A stretch of DNA of 64,000 nucleotides, from positions 21,932 through 85,931 of the forward strand of contig NZ_SKFH01000016.1 in the NCBI RefSeq assembly GCF_004343705.1, read 5' to 3'. Position numbers and translations under genes: made by a program. Source of the stretch: Flaviaesturariibacter aridisoli. Lineage in GTDB: Bacteria > Bacteroidota > Bacteroidia > Chitinophagales > Chitinophagaceae. This document shows, in pieces, positions 1 through 8,180 of this stretch. Within the stretch, counting starts at the first letter, position 1, and every line of letters starts with the position of its first letter. The notes below the pieces were generated by a model. It had not been told where the DNA came from and made no database searches. It saw nothing but the letters and a program-made list of their open reading frames with translations.

Positions 1-1
1 C

Positions 2-613
2 CGCTACCCGCTGGTGATCTTCCTGCACGGCTCCGGGGAGCGCGGCAACGACAACGAGTCCCAATTGAAGTGGGGCGTCGGCGCCTTTGCCAGCGACGAG
101 AACATGAGCCAGTACCCCGCCTACGTCCTCGCGCCGCAATGCCCGGCCGGCCAGCAGTGGGGCCACTTCAACAACTTCGGCGACGTGCAGGGCGCGCGCC
201 TGGACGCTGCCCCCAGCAAACCGATGGAGCTGGTGCTGGCGCTCGTGCGCAAGCTGTGCGCGCAGGGCCTCATCGACACGACCCGCATCTACCTCACCGG
301 CCTTTCGATGGGCGGCATCGGCACCTTCGACGCGCTGCAGCGTTACCCGAAGCTGTTTGCAGCCGCCGTGCCCGTGTGCGGCGGCGGCGACCTCAGCGGG
401 GCGCCCGTATTCGCCGGCGTGCCGATCTGGATCTACCACGGCGCCGAAGACCCGGCGGTGCTCCCCGACTATTCGATCCAGATGGTGCAGGCGCTGACCA
501 AAGCCGGCGCCCACCCGGGCTTTACACTGCTTCCCGAGGTAGGCCACTTTTCCTGGATCGCGGCGTATAACGACAAGATGCTGCTGCAGTGGTTGTTCCG
601 GCAGCATAAGTGA
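2..613 (+). CDS. Alpha/beta hydrolase (esterase/peptidase-like), 5' end outside the window
   Basis: The frame is open from base 2, so the start and probably a signal peptide lie to the left; 203 residues are visible. They read as an alpha/beta hydrolase of the predicted-peptidase/PHB-depolymerase-like esterase group. An oxyanion loop FLHGSGERG opens the fragment, the nucleophile elbow is GLSMGG (Ser codon 305-307), a likely acid is in HGAEDPAV, and the catalytic His is in EVGHFSW near the C-terminus. The full triad is therefore present. The substrate cannot be told from sequence; in Bacteroidota such proteins are usually secreted and act on esterified polysaccharides or similar compounds. Confidence 0.8.
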   Translation, partial: RYPLVIFLHGSGERGNDNESQLKWGVGAFASDENMSQYPAYVLAPQCPAGQQWGHFNNFGDVQGARLDAAPSKPMELVLALVRKLCAQGLIDTTRIYLTGLSMGGIGTFDALQRYPKLFAAAVPVCGGGDLSGAPVFAGVPIWIYHGAEDPAVLPDYSIQMVQALTKAGAHPGFTLLPEVGHFSWIAAYNDKMLLQWLFRQHK

Positions 614-660
614 AGAAAGGTTTAGTGAGGTTTAGAAGGGTTAAGAAAGGTTGGAGCACT
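614..660. repeat. Short iterated AGGTTTAG/AGGTTAAG array
   Basis: Directly after the esterase stop codon there are four degenerate copies of an AAGGTTTAG-like word (aaggtttag, gaggtttag, agggttaag, aaggttgg). It resembles in style the other iterated short-word arrays of this window, but no inverted partner is visible nearby. Confidence 0.5.
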
Positions 661-688
661 TTGTACATTTTTGAAAAATCGTGACGCG

Positions 689-1369
689 ATGAAACAAGCC
701 GTACTCGGATTCGGCAACAGCAGCAAGCCCGTGCTGGAAAGCCGGGAAGCGCTTTTCCCGGGGTGGACCTTCGGCGTGCTCGACAGCTGGTCGGTAGTGC
801 AAACGCTGCAGGTGCCGGAAGTAGACGAAGACGGTGCGGAGACGGTGTTCTTTTCCGACTACAGCCAGTTTATCGAGGAGCCTTCGGTGGGCCTGCGCTT
901 CGGCGGGGACAAATACCGCCCGTCCGACACGGAGAAAATGCTCCGTTTTCTGCCGCACTACGAAGACTTCCTGGAAGCGGAGAAAACCGGCTTGCCGGCC
1001 ATCACGGAAAGCCTGCGCCCATTCGGCCGCATCGTGGCGACGGCCGACTTGTCGGCGGCGCTCGCCACTTGCTGGCTGGCGGACTTACTGCGCGTGTTGG
1101 CACCCTACGGACCCGAACTGATCGTACTTTCTGTTTACCCGGCGCCGTTCCAGGGCGAGCGCACCCGGCGCTTCGCACAGGGAGTGAGCGAAGCCCTCAT
1201 GGACCTGCCGGTGAAGCATTTTACGCTGTTCAGCGCCGACGTTGGCCGCGACTGCGGCCACATGACCCTGCCGCAGTATTTCAACGTGCTGCAAAGTCTC
1301 CACGGCGATGCGCTCAGCGCTTGCCTCAGGGGTGAAGCGCCCGATCCCGAATGGTTTCAGGCGATCTGA
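689..1369 (+). CDS. Divergent FtsZ/tubulin-like protein with eroded GTP-binding motif
   Basis: The protein has 226 residues from ATG 689; a TTG at 671 in the same frame is a weaker start. No standard annotation is obvious, but its order of elements follows the FtsZ GTPase domain. It starts with a beta strand and glycine turn (AVLGFGNSSKPV), then TFGVLDSWSVVQTL where FtsZ has its FFAVNTDAQ strand, then VGLRFGGDKYRPSDTEKM where FtsZ has its GLGAGANPE loop. Near residue 150 LSVYPAPFQGERTRRFAQGV matches the FtsZ block VVTKPF-FEG-R---A--G. The GGGTGTG signature is absent; ATADLSAALAT stands in its place. It ends about where the FtsZ GTPase domain ends. GTP binding is therefore doubtful. This is motif reading by eye; a structure prediction would decide. 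Confidence 0.45.
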   Translation: MKQAVLGFGNSSKPVLESREALFPGWTFGVLDSWSVVQTLQVPEVDEDGAETVFFSDYSQFIEEPSVGLRFGGDKYRPSDTEKMLRFLPHYEDFLEAEKTGLPAITESLRPFGRIVATADLSAALATCWLADLLRVLAPYGPELIVLSVYPAPFQGERTRRFAQGVSEALMDLPVKHFTLFSADVGRDCGHMTLPQYFNVLQSLHGDALSACLRGEAPDPEWFQAI

Positions 1370-1432
1370 AAACGGATCTGATACCTGCGCACGTCGTCTA
1401 GGTGAAAGCTTCTTATTGTAACTTTCAACAGC

Positions 1433-2047
1433 ATGCTCCTCCGGTTTCTTTTCCTTATTTCTTCATTCAATCCTTTGTTGCCGGCGGCCCAAACCTGCCG
1501 CCACACGAAGCTGTCGCGGCAGTTCGACCTGCGGGTGCAGCTGCAGCGCCGGGAAGGTGACGACGAGCATTCGGGCATCATCCACATCCGTATTTATTCG
1601 AAAGGAAAAGCGACGCCGCGGCAACGGCTGGAGCTTCCATCGGCGCTGCTCTATTCCTCCGAATACGCCGGCTGCAGCAACGTGCGCTCCTACAGCACAG
1701 GATGGGGCAACCAGCGCGAAGTGGTGGACCAGGACTTTGGCGACATCGTGGTGGCCGACCTCAATTTCGACGGCCGCGACGACCTGGCCGTGAAGCACGA
1801 CTCGGGCGGCAACTCGGGCGCCTATTATACATTTTACCTGCAGCAGCCCGACGGCACTTTTGCGCTCCATGCTTTTCTCACCCGCGAGGTACAGGTGTTT
1901 CCCGAAAAGCGCGACCGGCGGCGCCGTGAGCTTACGGCTGCCTGGCCGCACTACTGCGGCGTGGGGCTGCATACCTACCGTTGTGCCACCGACGGGAACA
2001 CCTATCGCTTTGTGCGGCGAAAGATGCTGGGCAATTGCGAGTATTGA
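1433..2047 (+). CDS. Secreted protein with one FG-GAP/VCBS-like calcium loop
   Basis: The protein has 204 residues with an N-terminal hydrophobic stretch (about residues 1-19) typical of a signal peptide. Residues 109-120, DLNFDGRDDLAV, match the calcium-binding loop of FG-GAP/VCBS-type repeats (D-x-N-x-D-G-x-x-D). Only one such loop is seen, so it is not a full beta-propeller. Four cysteines outside the signal peptide could form disulfides. A TAACTTTC box at 1419-1426 ends six bases before the start. Function is unknown. Confidence 0.65.
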   Translation: MLLRFLFLISSFNPLLPAAQTCRHTKLSRQFDLRVQLQRREGDDEHSGIIHIRIYSKGKATPRQRLELPSALLYSSEYAGCSNVRSYSTGWGNQREVVDQDFGDIVVADLNFDGRDDLAVKHDSGGNSGAYYTFYLQQPDGTFALHAFLTREVQVFPEKRDRRRRELTAAWPHYCGVGLHTYRCATDGNTYRFVRRKMLGNCEY

Positions 2048-2109
2048 ATGGCTTTGCAGGAAAAACGGTTGTCCGTATACGTTTATCGGTTCTGGAGCGT
2101 TGAAGCGAT

Positions 2110-2871
2110 ATGCGCGCTCAATTCCTTGCCTTCTTTCTGCTATGTGCGGCAGGGGCAGCTGCCCAGGCGGATGCTTCGTTGACTTCAGCGCAACGGTTCG
2201 TGCAAGAGCATGGCATTCGCCTGAACACCGTCACGCCCCTGCCGGGCTTCCGTCTATATTACAACTGCGACTCCTTCCTGTTCCTACGTGGTGATTTTGG
2301 CGACACCATTCGCATCTTGACACCGGGCCTATCATCCCGTACCTCTCAGGCCGAAATGCTGGAGCTGTTGCGATCGCCGGACTATGGCCGGACTGTTTTC
2401 GTGGAAAGCATCATGGACGATTCGGACCTCTATGTGAGCTATTACCGCGAAACGATGTTTTTGCGCCGGCATGATTCCTTGTTTGAATTTGTCGATACCT
2501 TGTCCTACCCGCCGCTGTATCAGGAAGTGCTGACGCGCTTGTTTTCCGACAGTACCAGCGATGCAGAACAGGCCCGGCTTCAGGCCCGGCTCGACAGTAT
2601 CCAAAAGGATCACGAGACGCGAAGCCGCCTTACCACCAAGTTGATCTTCGCGCCCAAAGCTTTTGCGAGAAGCCGGCGCCGGCGCTTTCCCCGGCGCCTC
2701 AACCCAGTGGGGGATTGGATCCTTCTCGAAGACAAGAGTCGTGTCATGGGCCGCTGGGTATATACCATCCGGATCAACAACAACGAAAAAAAAGGCGAAG
2801 AAACGAGTTATGCTTATGCGATTGATGAGCACTTCCGGTTCTTCTGGTGGGAGTTTTGCCCGGGACGCTGA
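2110..2871 (+). CDS. Secreted protein of unknown function
   Basis: The protein has 253 residues and a clear signal peptide (residues 1-20, ending AAAQA). The mature part is charged and has no motif I recognise; the region around residues 155-175 is rich in Glu, Arg and Asp and probably helical, and a basic patch RSRRRRFPRRL follows near residue 190. It follows the FG-GAP-like gene by 62 bases on the same strand, so the two may share a transcript. Confidence 0.6.
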   Translation: MRAQFLAFFLLCAAGAAAQADASLTSAQRFVQEHGIRLNTVTPLPGFRLYYNCDSFLFLRGDFGDTIRILTPGLSSRTSQAEMLELLRSPDYGRTVFVESIMDDSDLYVSYYRETMFLRRHDSLFEFVDTLSYPPLYQEVLTRLFSDSTSDAEQARLQARLDSIQKDHETRSRLTTKLIFAPKAFARSRRRRFPRRLNPVGDWILLEDKSRVMGRWVYTIRINNNEKKGEETSYAYAIDEHFRFFWWEFCPGR

Positions 2872-2875
2872 TCAT

Positions 2876-2923
2876 AGCGCATCGCGGAACTCCAAACTAC
2901 AAACCCCAAACTACAAACTACTT
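2876..2923. repeat. CAAACTACAAACC iterated array
   Basis: Four copies of a CAAACTA/CAAACCC word follow one another in the gap between convergent genes and run into the 3' end of uvrB. The leader GCGCATCGCG-AACTCC before it also occurs before the related array near 52889, so the repeat unit includes a fixed head. Further copies are at 53846-53871 and 53924-53946. Confidence 0.6.
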
Positions 2924-4960
2924 CACCTTCATCCCTTCCAGTTTCTTCTGTAGGGCAAACATTTCATCCCGCAACCTGGCCGCTTCCATGAAGTCCATGT
3001 CGCGGGCGGCTTTTTCCATTTCCTTTTTTGTTTTGTTGATGGCTTTTTCAATGAGCGGGATGGTAGCGTACTCTTCGGCGTCTTCGGCGGCGGAAGCAGT
3101 ACGGCTAGCGATCTCCGGCATCGCGAGGGGCGAGTCGGCATCGTAACCCTTGATGTCGAGCACGGAGGTCTGGGCCATCACCTGCTCGATGGACTTGCGC
3201 ACCGTGGTGGGGGTGATGCCGTGCAGCGTATTGTAGGCGAGCTGCTTCTCGCGGCGGCGCGTCGTTTCGTCGATCGTGCGTTGCATCGATTCGGTGATGC
3301 TGTCGGCGTAAAAGATCACCAGGCCTTCCGAGTTCCGCGCCGCGCGGCCCGCGGTTTGGGTCAGCGAGCGTTCGTTGCGGAGGAATCCTTCCTTGTCGGC
3401 GTCGAGGATGGCCACCAGCGACACTTCGGGCAGGTCGAGACCTTCGCGGAGCAGGTTCACGCCCACCAGCACGTCGATGGTGCCGAGGCGCAGCTGGCGC
3501 AGGATCTCGATGCGCTCGAGGGTGTCCACATCGGAGTGTATGTAGCGACTCTTGATATCGATCCTGGCGAGGTATTTATCCATCTCTTCGGCCATGCGCT
3601 TCGTGAGCGTCGTCACCAGCACGCGATCACCTTTCTTCACCCGCTTGTCGATCTCGTCGAGCAGGTCGTCAATTTGGTTTACCGAGGGGCGGATCTCGAT
3701 GGGCGGCTCCAGCAGTCCCGTGGGACGCACCACCTGCTCTACCACCACGCCGCCGGTCTGTTCCAGCTCGTAGTCGCCGGGGGTGGCGCTTACGTATACC
3801 ACCTGGTTGATCAGGTTTTCGAATTCGTGGAAGTTGAGGGGGCGGTTGTCGAGCGCCGACGGCAGGCGGAAGCCGAAGTCCACGAGCGTGAGCTTGCGGC
3901 TGCGGTCGCCGCCGTACATGCCCGACACCTGGGGGATCGTCTGGTGGCTTTCGTCGATCATGCACACGAAATCTTTGGGAAAGTAGTCGAGCAGGCAGAA
4001 CGGGCGTGTACCCGGCTTGCGGCGGTCGAAGAAGCGCGAGTAGTTTTCGATGCCATTGCAGAAGCCCAGCTCGCGGATCATCTCGAGGTCGTATTCCACG
4101 CGTTCCTTGATGCGCTGGGCTTCGATGAACTTGCCCACGCTCTTGAAGTATTCCACCTGCGCGGCGAGCTCGTCCTGGATCTCGTAGATGACGTCGCGCA
4201 TGATGTCTTTCGGCGCCACGTAGAGGTTGGCGGGAAAGATGGCGCAGTTGTCGAAGGAGCCGATGCGCTTGGAGCTTTGCACGTCGATGGATTCGATGCT
4301 CTCGATCTCGTCGCCGAAGAAGGTAATGCGGTAGCCCACGTCGAGGTAGGGCAGGTTGATGTCCACGGTGTCGCCCTTCACGCGGAAGGTGCCGCGGGTA
4401 AAGTCGACGGTGGTGCGGGTATACAGCGAGGACACGAGGTCGTGGAGAAAGCTTTGCCGGCTTTTGCGTTCGCCCTTGGCGATGCGGATGATGCCGCTCT
4501 CGTAGTCGGTGGGGTTACCCATACCGTAGATGCAGCTCACGGAGGCCACCACGATGATGTCGCGGCGCCCGGAGAGGAGGGAGGTGGTGGCGCGGAGGCG
4601 CAGCTTGTCGAGCTCCTCGTTGATGTTGAGGTCCTTCTCGATATAGGTGTCCGTTGTGGGCAGGTAGGCCTCGGGCTGGTAGTAGTCGTAGTAGCTCACG
4701 AAGTACTCCACGGCATTGTCGGGGAAGAACTGCTTGAACTCGCCATAGAGCTGGGCCACGAGGGTCTTGTTGTGGGTGAGCACGAGGGTCGGCCGCTGCA
4801 CGTTCTGGATCACGTTGGCCATCGTGAAGGTCTTGCCCGAGCCGGTCACACCGAGGAGCACCTGGTGGCGCTCGCCGCCGTTGATGGCTTCGGTGAGCTG
4901 TTGAATGGCCGTGGGCTGGTCGCCAGCGGGCTGGTAAGGGGATTGGAGTTGGAAGGGCAT
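2918..4960 (-). CDS. uvrB: Excinuclease ABC subunit B
   Basis: UvrB is the damage-verifying helicase-like subunit of nucleotide excision repair; it is loaded by UvrA and recruits UvrC. The 680 residues are full length. Visible are the Walker A GVTGSGKT (residues 37-44), the beta-hairpin region with YYDYYQPEAY, helicase motifs such as SATPGDYE and the GRAARN block, and the C-terminal UVR domain (KEMEKAARDMDFMEAARLRDEM). I chose ATG 4960 (MPFQLQ) because the longer frame to 4990 would run through an interspersed repeat. recA lies upstream on the same strand with a strong terminator between them, so the two are probably separate units. Confidence 0.97.
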   Translation of the reverse strand: MPFQLQSPYQPAGDQPTAIQQLTEAINGGERHQVLLGVTGSGKTFTMANVIQNVQRPTLVLTHNKTLVAQLYGEFKQFFPDNAVEYFVSYYDYYQPEAYLPTTDTYIEKDLNINEELDKLRLRATTSLLSGRRDIIVVASVSCIYGMGNPTDYESGIIRIAKGERKSRQSFLHDLVSSLYTRTTVDFTRGTFRVKGDTVDINLPYLDVGYRITFFGDEIESIESIDVQSSKRIGSFDNCAIFPANLYVAPKDIMRDVIYEIQDELAAQVEYFKSVGKFIEAQRIKERVEYDLEMIRELGFCNGIENYSRFFDRRKPGTRPFCLLDYFPKDFVCMIDESHQTIPQVSGMYGGDRSRKLTLVDFGFRLPSALDNRPLNFHEFENLINQVVYVSATPGDYELEQTGGVVVEQVVRPTGLLEPPIEIRPSVNQIDDLLDEIDKRVKKGDRVLVTTLTKRMAEEMDKYLARIDIKSRYIHSDVDTLERIEILRQLRLGTIDVLVGVNLLREGLDLPEVSLVAILDADKEGFLRNERSLTQTAGRAARNSEGLVIFYADSITESMQRTIDETTRRREKQLAYNTLHGITPTTVRKSIEQVMAQTSVLDIKGYDADSPLAMPEIASRTASAAEDAEEYATIPLIEKAINKTKKEMEKAARDMDFMEAARLRDEMFALQKKLEGMKVK

Positions 4961-4965
4961 AATCG

Positions 4966-4990
4966 GCCCCCTGTCCCCCAAAGGGGGCAC
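4966..4990. repeat. CCCCCTTTGGGGGACAGGGGG interspersed repeat, copy 1
   Basis: A GC-rich imperfect palindrome (CCCCC-AAA-GGGGG core next to a CTGTCCCC arm) lies just upstream of uvrB. Other copies are at 5124-5148, 14241-14266 and 38167-38192, in either orientation. Read on the minus strand it would add PPLGDRG-like residues to UvrB. Confidence 0.75.
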
Positions 4991-5046
4991 TTAGGGCGAA
5001 GTGTTTTTTAGTTAAACGAACATTTACTCAAATCTACGTTCAAGAC

Positions 5047-5078
5047 AAAGGCCGGAAGCGCAAACGCTTCCGGCCTTT
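5047..5078. terminator. Hairpin terminator downstream of recA
   Basis: A perfect 14-bp stem (5047-5060 with 5065-5078) closes a four-base CAAA loop and ends in a short T run on each strand. It lies 75 bases past the recA stop and before the uvrB start. Confidence 0.8.
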
Positions 5079-5123
5079 TATTGCTTTAGGAATGACTGCT
5101 ACCGTAAGACGGCGCCACTTAAG

Positions 5124-5148
5124 TTCCCCCTTTGGGGGACAGGGGGCG
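5124..5148. repeat. CCCCCTTTGGGGGACAGGGGG interspersed repeat, copy 2
   Basis: This copy abuts the recA stop codon, in the opposite orientation to the copy at 4966-4990, so the two form an inverted pair around the recA terminator at 5047-5078. Confidence 0.75.
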
Positions 5149-5153
5149 GGGGT

Positions 5154-6155
5154 TTACGCATTCTGCAGTTCCTTGATCTTCTCGCGGATCTTGCCTTCGA
5201 TCTCGTCGGCAAGGGCAGGGTTGTCCTTCAGGAGGCCCTTCACGCCTTCGCGGCCCTGACCGAGCTTGTCGCTGTTGTAGGAGAACCAGGAGCCGCTCTT
5301 CTGAACGATGCCCATTTCCACGCCCATGTCGAGGATCTCACCGATCTTGGAGATGCCTTCGCCAAACACGAGGTCGAACTCGGCGGTGCGGAACGGGGGG
5401 GCGACCTTGTTCTTCACCACTTTCACTTTCACGCGGTTACCGATGGCCTCTTCGCCGTCCTTGATCTGGGTCATGCGGCGGATATCGAGGCGTACGGAGG
5501 CGTAGAACTTGAGGGCGTTACCGCCGGTGGTGGTTTCGGGGTTGCCGAACATTACGCCGATCTTCTCGCGGAGCTGGTTGATGAAGATGCAGATGGTGTT
5601 CGTCTTGGAGATGGTAGCGGTGAGCTTCCGCAGGGCCTGCGACATGAGTCGGGCCTGCAGACCCATCTTGGAATCACCCATTTCGCCTTCCAGTTCGCCT
5701 TTGGGCACGAGGGCGGCAACGGAGTCGATCACCACCACGTCGAGGGCGCCGGAGAGGATGAGTCGGTCGGCGATTTCGAGGGCCTGCTCGCCGTAGTCGG
5801 GTTGGGAGATAAGTAGGTTGTCGATGTCCACACCCAGTTTCTGGGCATAAGCGGAGTCGAAGGCGTGTTCGGCGTCAATGATGGCGCACATGCCGCCCTT
5901 CTTCTGGGCTTCTGCGATGACGTGGGTGGCGACGGTGGTCTTACCCGAGGATTCCGGACCGTAAATTTCGATCACCCGGCCCTTCGGGAGGCCGCCGATA
6001 CCGAGGGCCGCGTCGAGGCCGATGGAACCGGTAGAGATAACCTCCTGGGTCTGCTCACCACGCTCATTCATCATCATCACGCTGCCCTTACCAAAATCCT
6101 TGTCGATCTTGTCCATGGTAAGTTTCAGCGCCTTTAATTTTTCAGCATTTGACAT
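5154..6155 (-). CDS. recA: Recombinase RecA
   Basis: RecA forms the nucleoprotein filament for homologous recombination and triggers LexA cleavage where a LexA system exists. The 333 residues contain Walker A GPESSGKT (66-73), the Walker B/L1 region ([17 protein letters not shown]) and the L2 region ([22 protein letters not shown]). The acidic C-terminal tail of E. coli RecA is mostly missing; the protein ends [11 protein letters not shown], common in Bacteroidota. ATG 6155 (MSNAEKL) is preferred over an upstream start at 6203, which adds residues not found in the family. Confidence 0.98.
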   Translation of the reverse strand: MSNAEKLKALKLTMDKIDKDFGKGSVMMMNERGEQTQEVISTGSIGLDAALGIGGLPKGRVIEIYGPESSGKTTVATHVIAEAQKKGGMCAIIDAEHAFDSAYAQKLGVDIDNLLISQPDYGEQALEIADRLILSGALDVVVIDSVAALVPKGELEGEMGDSKMGLQARLMSQALRKLTATISKTNTICIFINQLREKIGVMFGNPETTTGGNALKFYASVRLDIRRMTQIKDGEEAIGNRVKVKVVKNKVAPPFRTAEFDLVFGEGISKIGEILDMGVEMGIVQKSGSWFSYNSDKLGQGREGVKGLLKDNPALADEIEGKIREKIKELQNA

Positions 6156-6352
6156 TGTCGTACGTATTTGTAGTGTTAGTGAAACAGGCCTTTGAAGGTA
6201 CACTTTCGGAGCCGGTTCCGGGATTGATTAATTGCATGTAAAGCTAATGATTTTAGCAAAATAATCCGTGTTTTTTTTCCCCGTCTTTTACCCAAAAAAA
6301 GGTGAAAGAAACGGGGGTGAAAAACACTACTTTCCGGTGCGAAAAACAACGT

Positions 6353-6955
6353 ATGCCCGACGCCGTAAAACCTGCCACAGCAAAGGTCCTTGCCTACCTC
6401 GAAAGGCTTCCCGCCTGGAGCCGCGCCCTCGGCGCCGAACTGCGCCGCATCGCCCTGGCCGCCGACCCCTCCATCGAAGAGGAGTGGAAGTGGGGGCCCA
6501 ATTACGGCAGCCACGGAATGGTCTGCGGCTGGAGCGCCTTTAAGGGGCATGTGAAACTCACCTTCTTCAACGGGTCGGCCATGAGCGACCGGCTGCGGCT
6601 TTTCAACCACTGCGTGGATAATGACTTCAACCGCTCCATTAAATTTACCCGGCCCGAGGAGATCAACGCCACGCAGTTGACGGAGTATATCCGCGAGTCG
6701 GTCGCAGTGAACCGCGCCGGGTTCAAGCGGGTGGCCAAAAACGAAAAGGCCGAAACCCCGCCCGGACTGCGGGCGGCGCTGGAAAAGAACAGGAAAGCCC
6801 TGGACTTTTTCGAGGCCCTTACCCCGGGCTACCGCAACGACTATATCGAACAGGTGGTCTCCGCCAAACAGGAAAAGACCCGCGCGGCCCGCATTGAGAA
6901 GATTGTGGCCGCCTGCGCCCAAGGGCGGAAGCCGAATGAAGCGTACAAAAAATAA
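6353..6955 (+). CDS. DUF1801/YdeI-like protein
   Basis: The protein has 200 residues. Residues 1-115 match the DUF1801 (frataxin-like YdhG) fold: an acidic first helix followed by EEWKWGPNYGSHGMVCGWSAFKGHVKLTFF. The C-terminal third (LRAALEKNRKALDFFEALTPGYRNDYIEQV, with KQEKTRAARIEKIV) matches the OmdA/YdeI C-terminal helix domain. The two often occur fused in one protein. The role is not settled; an iron-handling role has been suggested for some members. ATG 6353 is preferred to GTG 6302 because the family begins close to it. Confidence 0.75.
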   Translation: MPDAVKPATAKVLAYLERLPAWSRALGAELRRIALAADPSIEEEWKWGPNYGSHGMVCGWSAFKGHVKLTFFNGSAMSDRLRLFNHCVDNDFNRSIKFTRPEEINATQLTEYIRESVAVNRAGFKRVAKNEKAETPPGLRAALEKNRKALDFFEALTPGYRNDYIEQVVSAKQEKTRAARIEKIVAACAQGRKPNEAYKK

Positions 6956-7050
6956 CCGGATCAACCGGTTAATGAATGAACCGGTTAATGAATTAATGGG
7001 AAGCCGTCCCCGGCCTCCCGCCCCCGACTTCCGACTTTAAGACTTTAAGT
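6956..7050. repeat. AACCGGTTAATGAA and TTCCGACTT iterated words
   Basis: Three copies of an AACCGGTTAATGAA-like word (about 6954-6996) are followed by an iterated TTCCGACTTTAAGACTTTAAG block (7026-7050). The second word recurs near 30523-30548 and, reversed, near 49326-49352, so it is one of the dispersed families of this genome. Confidence 0.55.
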
Positions 7051-7079
7051 ACTATCTTTACTTTCGTAATAACTGCAAT

Positions 7080-7556
7080 ATGAAAAAATACTTCTTTGTA
7101 CTCTTTCTCGCCACTGGTATCGCCGCCGGCGCACAGGAATCCAACGCACCGGTAGCCGCCGCCAAGGGAATCAGCTACGGATCGGCCGTACCGACCGGCG
7201 TCAACATCCTCTCCACGGAAAAGGTCAACTACGAAGTGAAGGAAGGCCAGCCCTACACCGGCGTGGTGGAAGGCAAGGTGAAGGAAGTGTGCCAGACTAT
7301 GGGTTGCTGGATGAAGCTCGAAACGCCCGACGGCACCATCATGGTGAAAATGAAGGATCACTCCTTCTTCCTCCCCAAAAACATCGTAGGCCACACCGTG
7401 CAGGTGGCCGGCACCGCCGAGGTGAAAGAAGAAACCGAAGCCAAGCGCAAGCACTACGCCGAGGACGCCGGCAAGCCGAAAGCCGAGGTAGCCAAGATCA
7501 AAGGCACCGCCAAGGAAGTACAGATCCAGGCTACGGGCGTGACCGTGATCGACTAA
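7080..7556 (+). CDS. DUF4920 domain secreted protein
   Basis: The protein has 158 residues with a signal peptide (1-18, ending AGA-QE). The mature part has the DUF4920 pattern: GKVKEVCQTMGCWMKLETPDGTIMVKMKDHSFFLPKN in separate blocks with two Cys (VCQTMGCW), then a short beta strand (GHTVQVAGTAEVKEE) and a helix AKRKHYAEDAGKP. The Cys pair and conserved His suggest metal or redox chemistry, but the function is not established. TATCTTTA and TACTTTCG boxes at 7053-7066 are likely promoter elements. Confidence 0.8.
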   Translation: MKKYFFVLFLATGIAAGAQESNAPVAAAKGISYGSAVPTGVNILSTEKVNYEVKEGQPYTGVVEGKVKEVCQTMGCWMKLETPDGTIMVKMKDHSFFLPKNIVGHTVQVAGTAEVKEETEAKRKHYAEDAGKPKAEVAKIKGTAKEVQIQATGVTVID

Positions 7557-7585
7557 GCCTATCGCGAACAAATGCTTTATAAATG

Positions 7586-7613
7586 GACCCGCCCCGGCGG
7601 GTCTTTTTCTTTT
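7586..7613 (+). terminator. Terminator after the DUF4920 gene
   Basis: A GACCCGCC/GGCGGGTC stem (7586-7603) is followed directly by TTTTTCTTTT. Confidence 0.85.
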
Positions 7614-7664
7614 CTTGCAAGGGCTCCGCTTCTTTAGTCCCGTTAGTTTTTGTACATTGGTAGT

Positions 7665-8045
7665 ATGGCCGCGCTGACCACCATAACCCGCCCCGCGATC
7701 GGCTTTGCCGTGCAGGCCGACGCCCTCGAGGAGCGCAGCACGGTGGTACACTGCCGCCTCACCATCGCCTGCCTGCTCCGCATCGCGCCGCAAACCTGGC
7801 TGGTGCAGGACGACGGCCGCCGCCGCGCGCTCGTGGGCGCCTACCGCATCGTGCAGGCACCCGCCTGGGCGTTCGTCGCCCCCGACCACTGCTTTACCCT
7901 TGTTTTCGAAGGCCTTTCCGCCGGCTGCCGCCGCTTCGACCTGATCGAAGACATCGAGGAATTATATCCCTTCCGCTTTACCGGCATCCTGCGCAACGGC
8001 ACCGACGTGTACCACCTGGAGTACCCGAACTTTCCGCTCGATTGA
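7665..8045 (+). CDS. Small protein of unknown function
   Basis: The protein has 126 residues from ATG 7665; an in-frame TTG at 7650 is less likely. It has no signal peptide or membrane segment. It is rich in beta-prone stretches and ends DVYHLEYPNFPLD. I do not recognise a domain. Codon use resembles that of its neighbours and the frame is uninterrupted, so it is probably a real gene. Confidence 0.6.
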   Translation: MAALTTITRPAIGFAVQADALEERSTVVHCRLTIACLLRIAPQTWLVQDDGRRRALVGAYRIVQAPAWAFVAPDHCFTLVFEGLSAGCRRFDLIEDIEELYPFRFTGILRNGTDVYHLEYPNFPLD

Positions 8046-8046
8046 A

Positions 8047-8170
8047 GGCGTGAGGCGTGAGGCGTGAGTTGCTGTCGCCCGATTACGAAGAACGGATGCC
8101 CAGGGCATCCGTTCTTTATTGCCGCGCCTTACGGCTCACGGCTCACGCCTCACGCCTCACGCTTCACGTA
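8047..8170. repeat. Inverted GCGTGAG arrays around a terminator
   Basis: Left array: three GCGTGAG words in tandem (8049-8069). Right array: CTCACGC-like words repeated five times (8139-8168), the reverse complement of the left one. Between them lies a terminator hairpin (8088-8116). The same word builds the elements at 12780-12848, 21186-21232, 23017-23160 and, inside selU, 26999-27031. Confidence 0.8.
8088..8120 (+). terminator. Terminator inside the GCGTGAG element
   Basis: Arms 8088-8101 and 8103-8116 are fully complementary (AAGAACGGATGCCC); the tip must open to form a loop. TTATT follows. Confidence 0.75.
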
Positions 8171-8180
8171 CCTTCGCCGC

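Noticed and set aside
3221..5011. 596-codon frame opposite uvrB
   Set aside because: Antisense to a full-length conserved gene; high-GC third-position bias keeps it open.
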